The notes beneath the pieces are model-generated. The model was given only the letters and a program-made list of their open reading frames with translations, did no database searches and was not told where the DNA came from. Position numbers and translations under genes: made by a program. Positions 1 to 8,920 of a stretch of 44,994 nt of DNA are shown here, one piece after another. How positions within the stretch are numbered: the first letter of the stretch is position 1; each line of letters opens with the position of its first letter. The stretch comes from Xenorhabdus yunnanensis (GTDB lineage Bacteria; Pseudomonadota; Gammaproteobacteria; Enterobacterales; Enterobacteriaceae): the NCBI RefSeq assembly GCF_028598805.1, contig NZ_JAQRFI010000038.1:1-44994 (forward strand), read 5' to 3'.

Positions 1-44
1 AATGCCTGTAGCGCCTGTTCCCAGATTTTGGCAGGGGATGGCAT
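1..44 (-). CDS. Possible N-terminus of an unidentified gene, cut by window edge
   Basis: An ATG at 44 on the minus strand is preceded by an AAGGCGG-like ribosome-binding site about 8 bases upstream and opens a frame starting MPSPAKIWEQALQA that runs off the window. I do not recognise the protein. It lies just beyond the point where the IS5-type transposase stops matching its family, so it may be the neighbouring chromosomal gene or part of another element. Only 14 codons are visible. Confidence 0.2.
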   Translation of the reverse strand, partial: MPSPAKIWEQALQA

Positions 45-109
45 GTGACACCGCCTTTTATTTAAGGAAGAAGAGCCCCATCATGGCACAATAGGGATTA
101 CGGCTGTAG

Positions 110-581
110 TATTAGGAACTGGAATCAACGTGGCATCAATGAGTTGACCACCTCTAGGAATGAATCCCTGTGTCGAAAGCTGATGCTTCGCCTCTTCAAA
201 CAACGCTCTGGCACCTTCCTAGCCAATCCGTTTTTCGAAACACCAAATCGTGTTACGGTCTGGAATATTAATGACATCGGTCAAGCGACAAAAACGTTGC
301 CAGCTCATTCGGTCAAGTAATTGATATTCCATCTTTTCATCGGAAAGATTATGGAAATGTTTCAGGATAATGATGCGAACCATCACCTCAGTCGGGAATG
401 GCGGGCGTCCACCTTTGGGAGAAATAATACGTGGCGCGACACGGTCTATGGTGTCAGCCAGTGCCGAGAAATCAACATACTTATCAAGAACAAGTAGCGG
501 ATCACCTAATTCATCGATTTTTCGACGGTGATATTCGGATGCCAGCTTGTCTTTTTTTAAAGCAGAACGAGGCGGTATCAT
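110..581 (-). pseudogene. IS5-family transposase, broken N-terminal part
   Basis: The minus-strand frame opens at 581 behind an AAGGT-type RBS and encodes the N-terminal dimerisation/DNA-binding part of an IS5-type DDE transposase (KGGRPPFPTEVMVRIIILKH, then LSDEKMEYQLLDRMSWQRF). The frame meets an in-frame TAG at 216-218 after EKRIG. The same frame then resumes the family sequence (ALFEEAKHQLSTQGFIPRGG, then QLIDATLIPVP with the first catalytic Asp). Around position 110 the match to the family ends. The element therefore has a nonsense mutation and has lost its C-terminal catalytic part, so it cannot make an active transposase. Family assignment is from memory of IS5 sequences. Confidence 0.8.
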
Positions 582-644
582 GACAGCGCTACCTTGCAGA
601 GATGTACTGTGTCTGCATTTTACTCAATTTTGTGGCTGTGAAAA

Positions 645-660
645 GTTTTTAGAGGTTCCC
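645..660 (-). repeat. Probable terminal inverted repeat of the IS5-type element
   Basis: Read on the minus strand, the element appears to begin GGGAACCTCTAAAAAC at 660, about 80 bp upstream of the transposase start. This resembles the 'GAGCCTCTAAAAAC' type ends of IS5/IS1031-like elements. The next three bases (661-663, TTA) fit the TNA target type of that group. The partner repeat is missing because the other end of the element is lost, so the exact boundary is inferred. Confidence 0.5.
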
Positions 661-1016
661 TTATATTTGTATATAAGTATGAGAACGATGTTTCAAGTTA
701 AGCCGTGTGGATGGATATATCCCACGGTTTTTCTGTTCGTATTTCGGTTCGATTTTATGAAAGGTGATTATATCTGATTTAATTATTTTGGATAGTGAAA
801 ATATAGGAGAGATGAAATAAATTCATCAGATATTTTTATGTTATCATCTGATAACTATTTTTCATTATACATTTAATTGGGAAATGTGTTTAATATTTAA
901 AAATCAATAGGTGATATAAATATTATTTATTCAGGAAATGTTTTGAGCTGTCAGTGATATATTATTAATAATCATATGGATAACAAAAGTTACATTATAA
1001 TTCTGTGAGGTATACT
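661..1016. other. AT-rich intergenic region upstream of first paralogue
   Basis: There is no convincing gene in this 356-base stretch. It holds an orphan terminator-like hairpin at 703-732. A weak sigma70-like promoter candidate lies further down: TTGAGC at 943-948, a 17-base spacer, and TAATAA at 966-971. That would place a transcript start near 978, about 40 bases before the first paralogue. The promoter call is tentative, because AT-rich DNA yields such matches often. Confidence 0.35.
703..732 (+). terminator. Orphan intrinsic terminator
   Basis: CCGTG-T-GGAT pairs with ATCC-CACGG around a short loop, with one bulged T, and is followed by five T residues. It faces away from the IS and no plus-strand gene precedes it in the window. 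It may have served a gene removed or interrupted by the IS5-type insertion. Confidence 0.5.
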
Positions 1017-2768
1017 ATGTCAGTAGAAAGGCAAACTTTAGGAGGTGGTGGGACTCCCTCCACCATTAATCCGACATTATCAGTACCTAACAATACTAAC
1101 TTGGTCTATGGCCAAGAATTTTATTTTGATGTGATTTTAACGGAAACAGTAGGCAAATTGCCACCAGGAAAAAACCTTACTGTTACTCCAAAAGGAACTG
1201 GTCTAACAATAGATATAATTTATGCTGATCTTACAACAACTGGTGCTGAAAAAGTGATTAGAGGACAATATTATTTAAAGATTAGCAACGATGAGAGTAA
1301 AATAACAGGAGGTAAAGTATCTCTTAATATAAGTTTAGGCACTGATTTCAATATGGATATTATTTACAATATAAAAAAAATACAGTTTTATACTTTACAG
1401 TTAATTCCTGATAAACAGGTCATTGTTATCCCTAAAACATTCTCTGAACCAAAACCAAGCGATATTGGTGATCATTATATTCGTTACACTACGCAGTTAT
1501 TAGAAGATACTGGAAATCCTTTAGAAAAAAAAACACTGAAAAATGCTCTGGTTTATCTTTCTTCTACACCTAAAGATAGTATTAATACAAATATTATTGT
1601 TACGACTGATCCAAATCCGACGGCTCAACATGCAACGATAAAAACTTATACGCCTACAAATATCGTTGCCGATGATAGAACATTTATTAGTCTTATAAGT
1701 GATGATCACGGAAAGGTGAGTTTCCGTGTATATTCAAATAATAAGATAGCTGGAGGTACGACTACTGAGAAACCTATAATTCTTGTTTTAGAAAATATGA
1801 TTTTGGGCCAAGAAAGTCATGCTTATACATCAGAAAATGTATATATTATCACTCCTAGACCGCAGGATTCCAGACATGTGCTAGAGTCAGTAATGATCCC
1901 CTCTGCTGACGGAGGTTTATTAAACGGTGGGCCAGACGAACCAACGTTTGAAGTTATGATTGAACCTTATGATAGCCCTAATCCTAGTGATCATATATTA
2001 TTTTTTACAAAAGAAAGTGATGATGGGGTTCCTGATATTAGTAAATTAGTATTACCAATCTATGATATGCAAAGTACCCATAATGCTAATTATTCTTTTC
2101 CTATTCCTTATAATGTGCTTCCACATAATCAGTGGACAGAGTTTTTTTATGTGGTTGCTAGAAATGGGAACGCTCGTTATTCAGTTGGAATGCAACTTAA
2201 ATATTTAGGAGGTGGTTCAGATCTTGTTCCATCAGATGGAGTTACACGAATTTATAATAAAGTTGAAGTTTACTCTAGTTTTGCAGATTATAAAAGTGAT
2301 AGCACACTTAGCAAGCCAGAAGAAAAAAATGCTCTACTTTGGGAACAAGCTTATACAAGCAGGGCGGAACTTTCAAATTATATCAATAATGGTGGTTACG
2401 ATGTATTTTTAAAAATAACCGCAACCAATGATACAACTGATATAACAAAAAAATATCCCCAAGTTGGAGATGATGTATATATAAATATGTATGTTAGATC
2501 GGGAAATAAAAACCTTTTCAGACAATTACCAAAAACAAAACTTTTATCAATTCTAGACTCTGTTCCAGCTGGTAATACAACTTTATGTTCTACCGTGGTC
2601 CCGATCATTCATCCAAAATATTCTGGAATCAGTTCTTATAGTGAAGGCTCTCCTGCATGGGTTTATTTTGAATATTATACGATGGATAAAACAAATACAC
2701 TAACTTATAGTCATTACTGGCGAGGAATGACTGACACATCACTTCCTGGGGTAGATGATGATAGTTAA
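1017..2768 (+). CDS. Hypothetical protein, tandem Ig-like paralogue 1 (583 aa)
   Basis: I do not recognise this protein by name. The start at ATG 1017 is chosen because GAGG lies 6 bases upstream; the frame also extends back to a GTG at 1005. There is no signal peptide, transmembrane segment or lipobox. The composition is typical of beta-sandwich proteins. Four modules can be drawn by comparison with the two genes downstream: A (about 20-125, YGQEFYFDVIL); B (about 125-285, invasin-like, containing HGKVSFRVYS near 231 and ending YIITPRPQD); C (about 300-400, FEVMIEPY near 311, FFYVVARNGNARYSV near 376, ending LKYLGGG); D (about 410-583, GGYDVFLKITATND near 459, WVYFEYY near 548, SHYWRG near 565). 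Codon use and GC are far more AT-rich than the typA block. A secreted or surface beta-sandwich role is a guess only. Confidence 0.85.
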   Translation: MSVERQTLGGGGTPSTINPTLSVPNNTNLVYGQEFYFDVILTETVGKLPPGKNLTVTPKGTGLTIDIIYADLTTTGAEKVIRGQYYLKISNDESKITGGKVSLNISLGTDFNMDIIYNIKKIQFYTLQLIPDKQVIVIPKTFSEPKPSDIGDHYIRYTTQLLEDTGNPLEKKTLKNALVYLSSTPKDSINTNIIVTTDPNPTAQHATIKTYTPTNIVADDRTFISLISDDHGKVSFRVYSNNKIAGGTTTEKPIILVLENMILGQESHAYTSENVYIITPRPQDSRHVLESVMIPSADGGLLNGGPDEPTFEVMIEPYDSPNPSDHILFFTKESDDGVPDISKLVLPIYDMQSTHNANYSFPIPYNVLPHNQWTEFFYVVARNGNARYSVGMQLKYLGGGSDLVPSDGVTRIYNKVEVYSSFADYKSDSTLSKPEEKNALLWEQAYTSRAELSNYINNGGYDVFLKITATNDTTDITKKYPQVGDDVYINMYVRSGNKNLFRQLPKTKLLSILDSVPAGNTTLCSTVVPIIHPKYSGISSYSEGSPAWVYFEYYTMDKTNTLTYSHYWRGMTDTSLPGVDDDS

Positions 2769-2840
2769 TTTTTTATATTTTATCCCGTTATTTATTATTA
2801 GACTTAATTTAATATATACCTAATAGATTTAAAATTGAAT

Positions 2841-2945
2841 TGAGGCGATAAGTAAATGAATCCCTAATCATATAGATAACTATGTGGCTGAGGTGAATGA
2901 ATGTAGACAACAAATAGGCAACGTGAAAGATGACTAATATAGAAA
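2841..2945. repeat. Intergenic repeat, copy 1 (Xenorhabdus-type)
   Basis: This segment contains the core ATAGATAACTATGTGGCTGA at 2872-2891, followed by a GTGAATGAATG stretch and a GTGAAAGATGA stretch. The arrangement matches my memory of a dispersed non-coding repeat found between genes in Xenorhabdus. A more diverged copy of the core lies about 217 bases downstream. The whole gap 2769-3179 (411 bases) between paralogues 1 and 2 contains these two repeats and otherwise AT-rich DNA without a gene. Confidence 0.5.
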
Positions 2946-3051
2946 TATGATGCTCTAGAATATATTTTTTTCCTATAAAAAAATAGTGTTTTAGATTATG
3001 TTTTTAATTTTTTAAAAATTTATAAATTACATTATATTCAATAAATATCAA

Positions 3052-3122
3052 GACGTATCGCAGCAGCAAGGGAACGAATTTCAGGAATATAAATAACTAT
3101 GTGTCTGAAACTAATTAATGCG
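3052..3122. repeat. Intergenic repeat, diverged copy 2
   Basis: The core ATAAATAACTATGTGTCTGA at 3089-3108 differs from copy 1 at two of twenty positions, with looser similarity on both sides (GAAT before, ATTAATGCG after). It lies directly upstream of paralogue 2, so it could have moved together with the gene duplication or be an independent repeat insertion. Confidence 0.4.
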
Positions 3123-3179
3123 AATATAAAACATATAACTTGGAAGCTAAATAATATTAAAAATTAAATGAGATTTATT

Positions 3180-4832
3180 ATGATTAATAAAGAAGATACA
3201 TTATATAATTCAGATCTATCATCGGTAACTCTATCTGTGCCTAAAGATTCTGATGTGGTAATTGGGCAAAGTTTTTATCTTTATATTACCATTATACTTA
3301 ATGGAAAATTACCTTCAGAATTAGATGTTAATTTAGATGTTAAAACAGGTTTGGCAGTTGATAGTATTACTAAAGCTGTTCCACTCCCGTCAAAACAAAA
3401 TGCTATGCAAGCAATAGCTTATTTAACTATTGATGATAAAGATTCTCTAAAACCAGGGGATCAAGTATCATATAAATTAAGTATACCTAATATTTATTCA
3501 AAGGAAATTAATTATACAGCAAATTTGATTGATTTAGATTCATTGCAGTTATCAGTAGATAAGTATTACTGTATATTACCACAAGGAAATACTAATATTG
3601 GTGTTGGAAATAATAATTTCATCCGTTATTCTGCGAATTTGAATAATAATAATGGTAAAGGGATGAAAAACACACCTATTCAGATTTCCGCATCAATTAA
3701 AGATGACCTAAATGAAGATGTTATAATAACCACTGATCCGGATGATGGGCTTCATTCTCCTGTACAGATTATTCCTATTGATGAATATGATCAAGTTGTG
3801 GTTCCTATTGTTAGTAATAACAGTGGAAAAATAAGTTTTCGAGTTTATCCTATGAAGGATAAACCAGTTGTACTTCAGTTAGGAAGTGAAATACCAGGGG
3901 GTGACGAATATTTCTTAGCTCCTACTGTATATATGCTTAGCCCTAGACCTAAAGATCCTCGCGAGTATCTTCCGGTTCCAACTATAAGTAATTTTAGTGA
4001 TGGTCAACTAAAAGCGTATGGATCAGATTATACGTTTGATGTGAAAATTGAACCTTATCATAATGCATATGAGAGCGATAGTTTGATATTTTTTATCGAT
4101 GACAAGATAGTATTACCAATTAGTACGATAGGCCACGCAAATCCTCCTAATTATAGTTTTAAATTATATTATGATATATTCACTGAAAATAAAGAATCTA
4201 AACTTTATTATGTGATAGCACCAAGGTCAGGTAATAATGAATATTCAAAGGTATTACCTATCACATACATTGGCGGTGGAGATAATATACCATCGGATAA
4301 AATTTCACGTGTTTATGAGAAGCCTGTAGTATATTCAAGTTGGGCTAATCCTAAGAGCCATCCTCCGTTAAATAATGATGATGATATTATTGATGAAACA
4401 TATTACATTAATAGCTTTGATATAAAAAATGGTCGTAAGGAGTATTCCAATAATCATAATAATGGCGGCTATGGTTTATTTGTAAAAATAACAGGAACAA
4501 AAGATACACAAGATAAATATAAACCAAAATTTGGCGATACGGTTCACTTCACTATGTATCTTAATGGTGGTTTTTACAAAAACGAACGTGTGCATGAAAA
4601 AGATGTTAAACATAGGAAAGATATTTCTTGTGTTATTAATGATGTTCCTGATCATAGTGGCGGTAGTACCTCTACTACTGTTGTTTATATAGAATATGAG
4701 CAGCTTGTTGGATTTTCACATGATTCTAATAACGGTCAAGCAATGATTTATTTCGAATATTATTTTTATAATGAAGGCAATAGAATATACAGTGATTTCT
4801 GGAGTAGTAAGATTGAAACTTCAGGGAACTAA
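3180..4832 (+). CDS. Hypothetical protein, tandem Ig-like paralogue 2 (550 aa)
   Basis: Second member of the tandem family. Two ATGs are possible, 3168 and 3180. I chose 3180 because the GAG at 3170-3172 sits at RBS distance from it and the layout (GAG, AT-rich spacer, ATG) copies that of paralogue 1. The module order is the same: A with SVPKDSDVVIGQSFYLYITI, B with GKISFRVYPMKDKPVVLQL and YMLSPRPKDPRE, C with FDVKIEPY, LYYVIAPRSGNNEYS and YIGGGDNIPSD, D with GGYGLFVKITGTKDTQD, MIYFEYYFYNEG and YSDFW. It is closest to paralogue 1. No signal peptide, no membrane segment and only one cysteine (plus one near residue 130), which argues against a disulfide-stabilised exported protein. Function unknown. 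Confidence 0.85.
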   Translation: MINKEDTLYNSDLSSVTLSVPKDSDVVIGQSFYLYITIILNGKLPSELDVNLDVKTGLAVDSITKAVPLPSKQNAMQAIAYLTIDDKDSLKPGDQVSYKLSIPNIYSKEINYTANLIDLDSLQLSVDKYYCILPQGNTNIGVGNNNFIRYSANLNNNNGKGMKNTPIQISASIKDDLNEDVIITTDPDDGLHSPVQIIPIDEYDQVVVPIVSNNSGKISFRVYPMKDKPVVLQLGSEIPGGDEYFLAPTVYMLSPRPKDPREYLPVPTISNFSDGQLKAYGSDYTFDVKIEPYHNAYESDSLIFFIDDKIVLPISTIGHANPPNYSFKLYYDIFTENKESKLYYVIAPRSGNNEYSKVLPITYIGGGDNIPSDKISRVYEKPVVYSSWANPKSHPPLNNDDDIIDETYYINSFDIKNGRKEYSNNHNNGGYGLFVKITGTKDTQDKYKPKFGDTVHFTMYLNGGFYKNERVHEKDVKHRKDISCVINDVPDHSGGSTSTTVVYIEYEQLVGFSHDSNNGQAMIYFEYYFYNEGNRIYSDFWSSKIETSGN

Positions 4833-4920
4833 CGTGAAAATATAATTATTTAATAGCAAATATGTTAAAAATCAAGACAAAGAATATAACAAATTACACT
4901 CGGACTATCAGTTCGCATTG

Positions 4921-4958
4921 TTTTAAGATACCCCGCTGCTTGCGGCGGGGTTCTTCAT
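4921..4958. repeat. REP-like GC-rich palindrome just before paralogue 3
   Basis: CCCCGCTGCTTGCGGCGGGG at 4931-4950 folds into an eight-base-pair stem with a CTTG loop, flanked by AAGATA and TTCTTCA. It is a GC island in very AT-rich DNA. Similar palindromes occur as REP-like or IS200/IS605-end hairpins in related genomes. The TTCTT after the stem could make it a weak terminator for paralogue 2, yet it ends only about ten bases before the GGAG ribosome-binding site of paralogue 3. Confidence 0.55.
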
Positions 4959-4967
4959 GGAGATAAT

Positions 4968-6512
4968 ATGAGTAAACATATCACTACTTCTGTCATATCA
5001 GGATCTGATATAGTAATAGGGCAAACTTTATATCTTGATATTATTCTAACTTCTGATGATCCTATTTCAAATGACGCTAGTATTAATTTAACAAGATTTA
5101 ATAATGCTGAACCTGAGGACGATATTCCCCAAATTAAACTATATGATAATGGTAAAAAAGGAATTTTCACTGTTGAATTAAGTGTTTTTGATGATCTTCC
5201 TGATAGAGATTCAGTTTCTTTTTATATTGAACCAAACGCAAATGCAGCGGGTTTTCCTGAGACTAAAATTGAGTATACTGCACGAACCGTCAATATGTCT
5301 TCACTTCAATTGAAGATTGGAGCTGATCATTTAAAAGTTCCTCAGCATCCTAATATTCCTCCTAGTGGCAGATTTTTTGTGTCAGTTCATGCTACCGTTA
5401 CTGCTCAGGATGGAAAAGATAAACTATCTGGTACTCCTATTAATATACTCGATATTGATGGAGTATTTGATAGAGTGGATTTCTATACTGCCGATAAAAA
5501 CAGCAAATTAGAAGTTAGGGATATCGGAGATTACAGGGGATTGACCATAAATACAGACTCTAATGGTAATTTAGCATTTTATATTTTTGCGAAACAAGAT
5601 AAGACTGTGGTACTTAATCTATTCTCTGCAATAATGGGTGTTGAAGGCACGGTTGAAGCTGAAAGAATTTTATATATTATTGATGTGGGGCCAGTGAACC
5701 CTGGACATACTTTGAATCCTCCCGTCATTAATGGTGAAGTTGGTGGTGTTTTACATAAAAGTATAGGCTCAAAACACTTCTCTGTTAATATTCCGATGTA
5801 CAATGATATTTCAGTTGGTGATTCGATATTTTTCCTTGTTAATAAATTAATGGTTGACCCACCTGTTAATTTGACAGATCCATCCACGCAATTAAATAAT
5901 ATATTAGTGTCTTATGCTGTTTTATCAGATAATAATGAAGTCGAGTTTTCTTATGTGGTTATTAAAGAGTCAGCAGAAAGATACATGTCAATGCCAACGG
6001 TTTTCACATATGTAAAAGATGAACTTCCTGCAGATAATGTTTATGAAAAATGTAAGGTTTATGCTAGCTTTGGAACAGGTGAAAATGATCTTATTACTGA
6101 AGGTAAAGTTGTAAATTGTAAGGTTATATCTGGTTATAATAAAAACCCAGACCAAGATGGATTATTTGTAAAAATTACTGGAACCAATGATCCTCATGAT
6201 CAGACTAAAGTACCTTTAGGGAATAATGTTAATGTTACGTTGTGGTTGCATATTAGAGCTAAACAGAAAAAGTTAGATAAATCTATCGGCTCTATACCTA
6301 TGCCTGATATAGCCGGTAGTGATGGGGTAACAAACAGTGTAATAATAGGTATACCTCAAACGTATCTTGCGGGTAGTGATACATTTGATGAATATCATCC
6401 TGCACAGATTTATTTTTATTATATAGTTAATATAGATGGTCAACATATAAAAAGTCAGACTTGGAAAGGGAAAATTGATACTGTTCCATCTTGGGGAACG
6501 CCCCATTGCTAG
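4968..6512 (+). CDS. Hypothetical protein, tandem Ig-like paralogue 3 (514 aa)
   Basis: Third and most diverged member of the family. The start at 4968 follows a clear GGAG at 4959-4962. It begins directly in module A (MSKHITTSVISGSDIVIGQT, then LYLDIILTSDD), keeps the B-module core as NGNLAFYIFAKQDKTVVLNL, the C module as FSVNIPMYNDISVGDSIFF and FSYVVIKESAERYMS, and the D module as GLFVKITGTNDPHD, QIYFYYIVNIDG and SQTWKGKIDT. It is shorter because the N-terminal tail and the acidic C-module loop are reduced. No export signal is visible. It is followed at once by a strong terminator, so it ends the cluster. Function unknown; diversification within a tandem array suggests selection on surface loops, but that is inference. 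Confidence 0.85.
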   Translation: MSKHITTSVISGSDIVIGQTLYLDIILTSDDPISNDASINLTRFNNAEPEDDIPQIKLYDNGKKGIFTVELSVFDDLPDRDSVSFYIEPNANAAGFPETKIEYTARTVNMSSLQLKIGADHLKVPQHPNIPPSGRFFVSVHATVTAQDGKDKLSGTPINILDIDGVFDRVDFYTADKNSKLEVRDIGDYRGLTINTDSNGNLAFYIFAKQDKTVVLNLFSAIMGVEGTVEAERILYIIDVGPVNPGHTLNPPVINGEVGGVLHKSIGSKHFSVNIPMYNDISVGDSIFFLVNKLMVDPPVNLTDPSTQLNNILVSYAVLSDNNEVEFSYVVIKESAERYMSMPTVFTYVKDELPADNVYEKCKVYASFGTGENDLITEGKVVNCKVISGYNKNPDQDGLFVKITGTNDPHDQTKVPLGNNVNVTLWLHIRAKQKKLDKSIGSIPMPDIAGSDGVTNSVIIGIPQTYLAGSDTFDEYHPAQIYFYYIVNIDGQHIKSQTWKGKIDTVPSWGTPHC

Positions 6513-6545
6513 TGATATTAATGTTATCTTTGTAGAATGATTTTA

Positions 6546-6583
6546 TTGACCTTTTGCATTTTATTTGCAAAAGGTCAATTTTT
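6546..6583 (+). terminator. Strong intrinsic terminator after the paralogue cluster
   Basis: A perfect 13-base-pair stem (TTGACCTTTTGCA pairing with TGCAAAAGGTCAA) with a seven-base loop is followed by TTTTT. It closes transcription from paralogue 3. The remainder of the 6513-6832 gap is AT-rich leader DNA of typA with no gene that I can support. Confidence 0.9.
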
Positions 6584-6832
6584 AGATCGTGTATTCGAGG
6601 TATTGAATGTTTTTGGGCATAGAACTCACGGTTTTATAAAAGTACGATTTGTTTACTCACCATATCCATCCCACCCAAAAACAAACTTTCAAGGTGATAC
6701 ACCTCACATTTATTTCACTCTCTAGCTATAACGTGTAAAATAGCAGCATATTTGTATTAGATGAATGCAGCGGCGTTCTGCTTCGCGGCATCCATATAAT
6801 ATTTTCTCAAATAGCTAAAACGGTAAAAATAC

Positions 6833-8656
6833 TTGTCAATTAATAACTTAAGAAACATCGCCATCATCGCTCACGTCGACCACGGCAAAACCACACTGGT
6901 TGATAAACTCCTGCAACAGTCCGGAACTTTTGGTGAGCGTGCTGCAACTGCTGAGCGCGTGATGGATTCCAACGATCTGGAAAAAGAACGTGGTATCACC
7001 ATTCTTGCGAAAAACACTGCCATTAAGTGGAATGATTACCGCATCAATATCGTAGATACCCCAGGTCACGCTGACTTTGGTGGTGAAGTTGAACGTGTCA
7101 TGTCAATGGTAGACAGTGTTTTGCTGCTGGTTGATGCGATGGATGGCCCAATGCCACAGACTCGCTTTGTAACTCAGAAAGCCTTTGCCCACGGTCTGAA
7201 GCCTATCGTTGTTATCAACAAAGTTGACCGTCCTGGCGCGCGCCCTGACTGGGTTGTGGATCAGGTATTCGACCTGTTCGTAAACCTGGGCGCAACAGAT
7301 GAACAGCTCGATTTCCCAATCATTTATGCTTCTGCATTGATGGGTATTGCGGGTAACGAGCATACTGAGATGGCTGAAGATATGACTCCGTTGTATCAGG
7401 CTATCGTTGAGCATGTTGAGCCACCTAAGGTTGACCTTGATGGCCCATTCCAGATGCAGATTTCACAGCTGGACTATAACAACTATGTTGGGGTTATCGG
7501 GATTGGTCGTATCAAGCGCGGTACGGTAAAACCAAACCAGAACATCACTCTGATTGATAGCGAAGGCAAGTCTCGCAATGGCAAAGTCGGTAAAGTCTTC
7601 AGCCATCTGGGACTGGATCGTATCGAGTCTGATAAGGCGGAAGCAGGCGATATCATCGCAATTACCGGTCTGGGCGATCTGAACATCTCCGATACCCTAT
7701 GTGACGTCAGTGCAGTTGAAGCGCTGCCGGCGCTGGCGGTTGATGAGCCTACCGTAAGCATGTATTTCTGTGTAAATACTTCTCCATTCTGTGGGCGTGA
7801 AGGTAAATATGTTACTTCTCGCCAGATCCTCGACCGTCTGAGAAAAGAATTGGTTCATAACGTTGCACTGCGTGTTGAAGAAACGGAAGATCCAGATGCA
7901 TTCCGCGTATCTGGTCGTGGTGAACTGCACCTGTCTGTTCTGATTGAGAACATGCGTCGCGAAGGCTTCGAGCTGGGGGTTTCCCGTCCAAAAGTTATTT
8001 TCCGTGAAATTGATGGCCGTAAACAGGAGCCATTCGAGCAGGTAACTCTGGATATCGAAGAGCAGCATCAGGGTGATGTGATGCAGGCACTGGGCGAGCG
8101 TAAAGGTGAAATGCGTGACATGCTGCCAGATGGCAAAGGCCGTGTTCGTCTTGATTACATTATTCCAAGCCGTGGTCTGATTGGTTTCCGTACTGAGTTT
8201 ATGACCATGACTTCCGGTACTGGTCTGCTGTATGCAACATTCAGCCACTATGATGACGTCCGTCCGGGTGAGATTGGTCGTCGTCAGAATGGTGTACTGA
8301 TTTCCAACGGACAAGGCAAAGCAGTTGCTTATGCGCTGTACAGTTTGCAGGAGCGTGGTAAATTGTTCCTCGGTCACGGTACTGAAGTGTATGAAGGCCA
8401 GATTATCGGTATTCACTCACGCTCTAATGACCTGACAGTTAACTGTCTGACCGGTAAAAAACTGACTAACGTACGTGCATCAGGTACGGATGAAGCGACA
8501 ACATTGTCTCCGCACATCAAGAAAACCCTGGAGCAGGCTCTGGAGTTTATTGATGATGACGAATTGGTAGAAGTAACTCCACAGTCAATTCGTCTGCGTA
8601 AACGCCATCTGACTGAAAATGATCGTCGTCGCGCAAATCGTAGCAAGGAAGCTTAA
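6833..8656 (+). CDS. typA: Ribosome-associated GTPase TypA/BipA
   Basis: Translational GTPase of the EF-G family that binds 70S ribosomes, assists 50S assembly at low temperature and influences stress and virulence traits. The 607-residue product has the length of E. coli TypA and is nearly collinear with it. The G motifs are visible near the N-terminus: AHVDHGKTT (G1), GITI (G2), DTPGH (G3), NKVD (G4) and SAL (G5). A beta-barrel domain 2, two alpha/beta domains and the TypA-specific C-terminal domain ending [18 protein letters not shown] follow. The start is a TTG at 6833 with no good Shine-Dalgarno; homology begins within a few residues of it ([14 protein letters not shown]), so a rare start and weak initiation look real. 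It is transcribed alone and ends in its own terminator. Confidence 0.97.
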   Translation: MSINNLRNIAIIAHVDHGKTTLVDKLLQQSGTFGERAATAERVMDSNDLEKERGITILAKNTAIKWNDYRINIVDTPGHADFGGEVERVMSMVDSVLLLVDAMDGPMPQTRFVTQKAFAHGLKPIVVINKVDRPGARPDWVVDQVFDLFVNLGATDEQLDFPIIYASALMGIAGNEHTEMAEDMTPLYQAIVEHVEPPKVDLDGPFQMQISQLDYNNYVGVIGIGRIKRGTVKPNQNITLIDSEGKSRNGKVGKVFSHLGLDRIESDKAEAGDIIAITGLGDLNISDTLCDVSAVEALPALAVDEPTVSMYFCVNTSPFCGREGKYVTSRQILDRLRKELVHNVALRVEETEDPDAFRVSGRGELHLSVLIENMRREGFELGVSRPKVIFREIDGRKQEPFEQVTLDIEEQHQGDVMQALGERKGEMRDMLPDGKGRVRLDYIIPSRGLIGFRTEFMTMTSGTGLLYATFSHYDDVRPGEIGRRQNGVLISNGQGKAVAYALYSLQERGKLFLGHGTEVYEGQIIGIHSRSNDLTVNCLTGKKLTNVRASGTDEATTLSPHIKKTLEQALEFIDDDELVEVTPQSIRLRKRHLTENDRRRANRSKEA

Positions 8657-8699
8657 TTTCTGAGTTATGCATTGCGTGTGACAGATTAAATATGAATAG

Positions 8700-8728
8700 C
8701 TTAGGGCATTTCGGTGCCCTGAGTTTTT
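8700..8728 (+). terminator. Intrinsic terminator of typA
   Basis: CTTAGGGCA pairs with TGCCCTGAG (one G-T pair) around a TTTCGG loop and is followed by TTTTT, 43 bases after the typA stop. Confidence 0.9.
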
Positions 8729-8920
8729 AATGATATCCCTTCCAGTAATTTTTGTTATCCATTTCTGATTATTGACCTGATTATTGATTAATACAGCGAA
8801 TTAGAACTTCAACGACGCTTCATAAAAAGAGAAATTTGCTTATTTTTTATCTTCTTCTTATTTTTTCTTAATAAAATTATGATAAAAGTACTAAACAATG
8901 AGCATCAGTCAGGAGGAATT

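Noticed and set aside
547-777. 76-codon plus-strand frame across the IS end
   Set aside because: Crosses the IS terminus and the 703-732 hairpin and lacks any recognisable protein pattern.
6537-6725. 62-codon plus-strand frame after paralogue 3
   Set aside because: It starts at the base of the intrinsic terminator 6546-6583, so it would not be transcribed efficiently, and has no homology I can see.
6760-6800. Imperfect GC-rich hairpin upstream of typA
   Set aside because: Pairing is interrupted and no U-tract follows; I could not assign terminator or riboswitch status.
7697-8416. 239-codon minus-strand open frame inside typA
   Set aside because: Exactly antisense to a strongly conserved gene, with the odd composition of a shadow frame and no RBS or family pattern.
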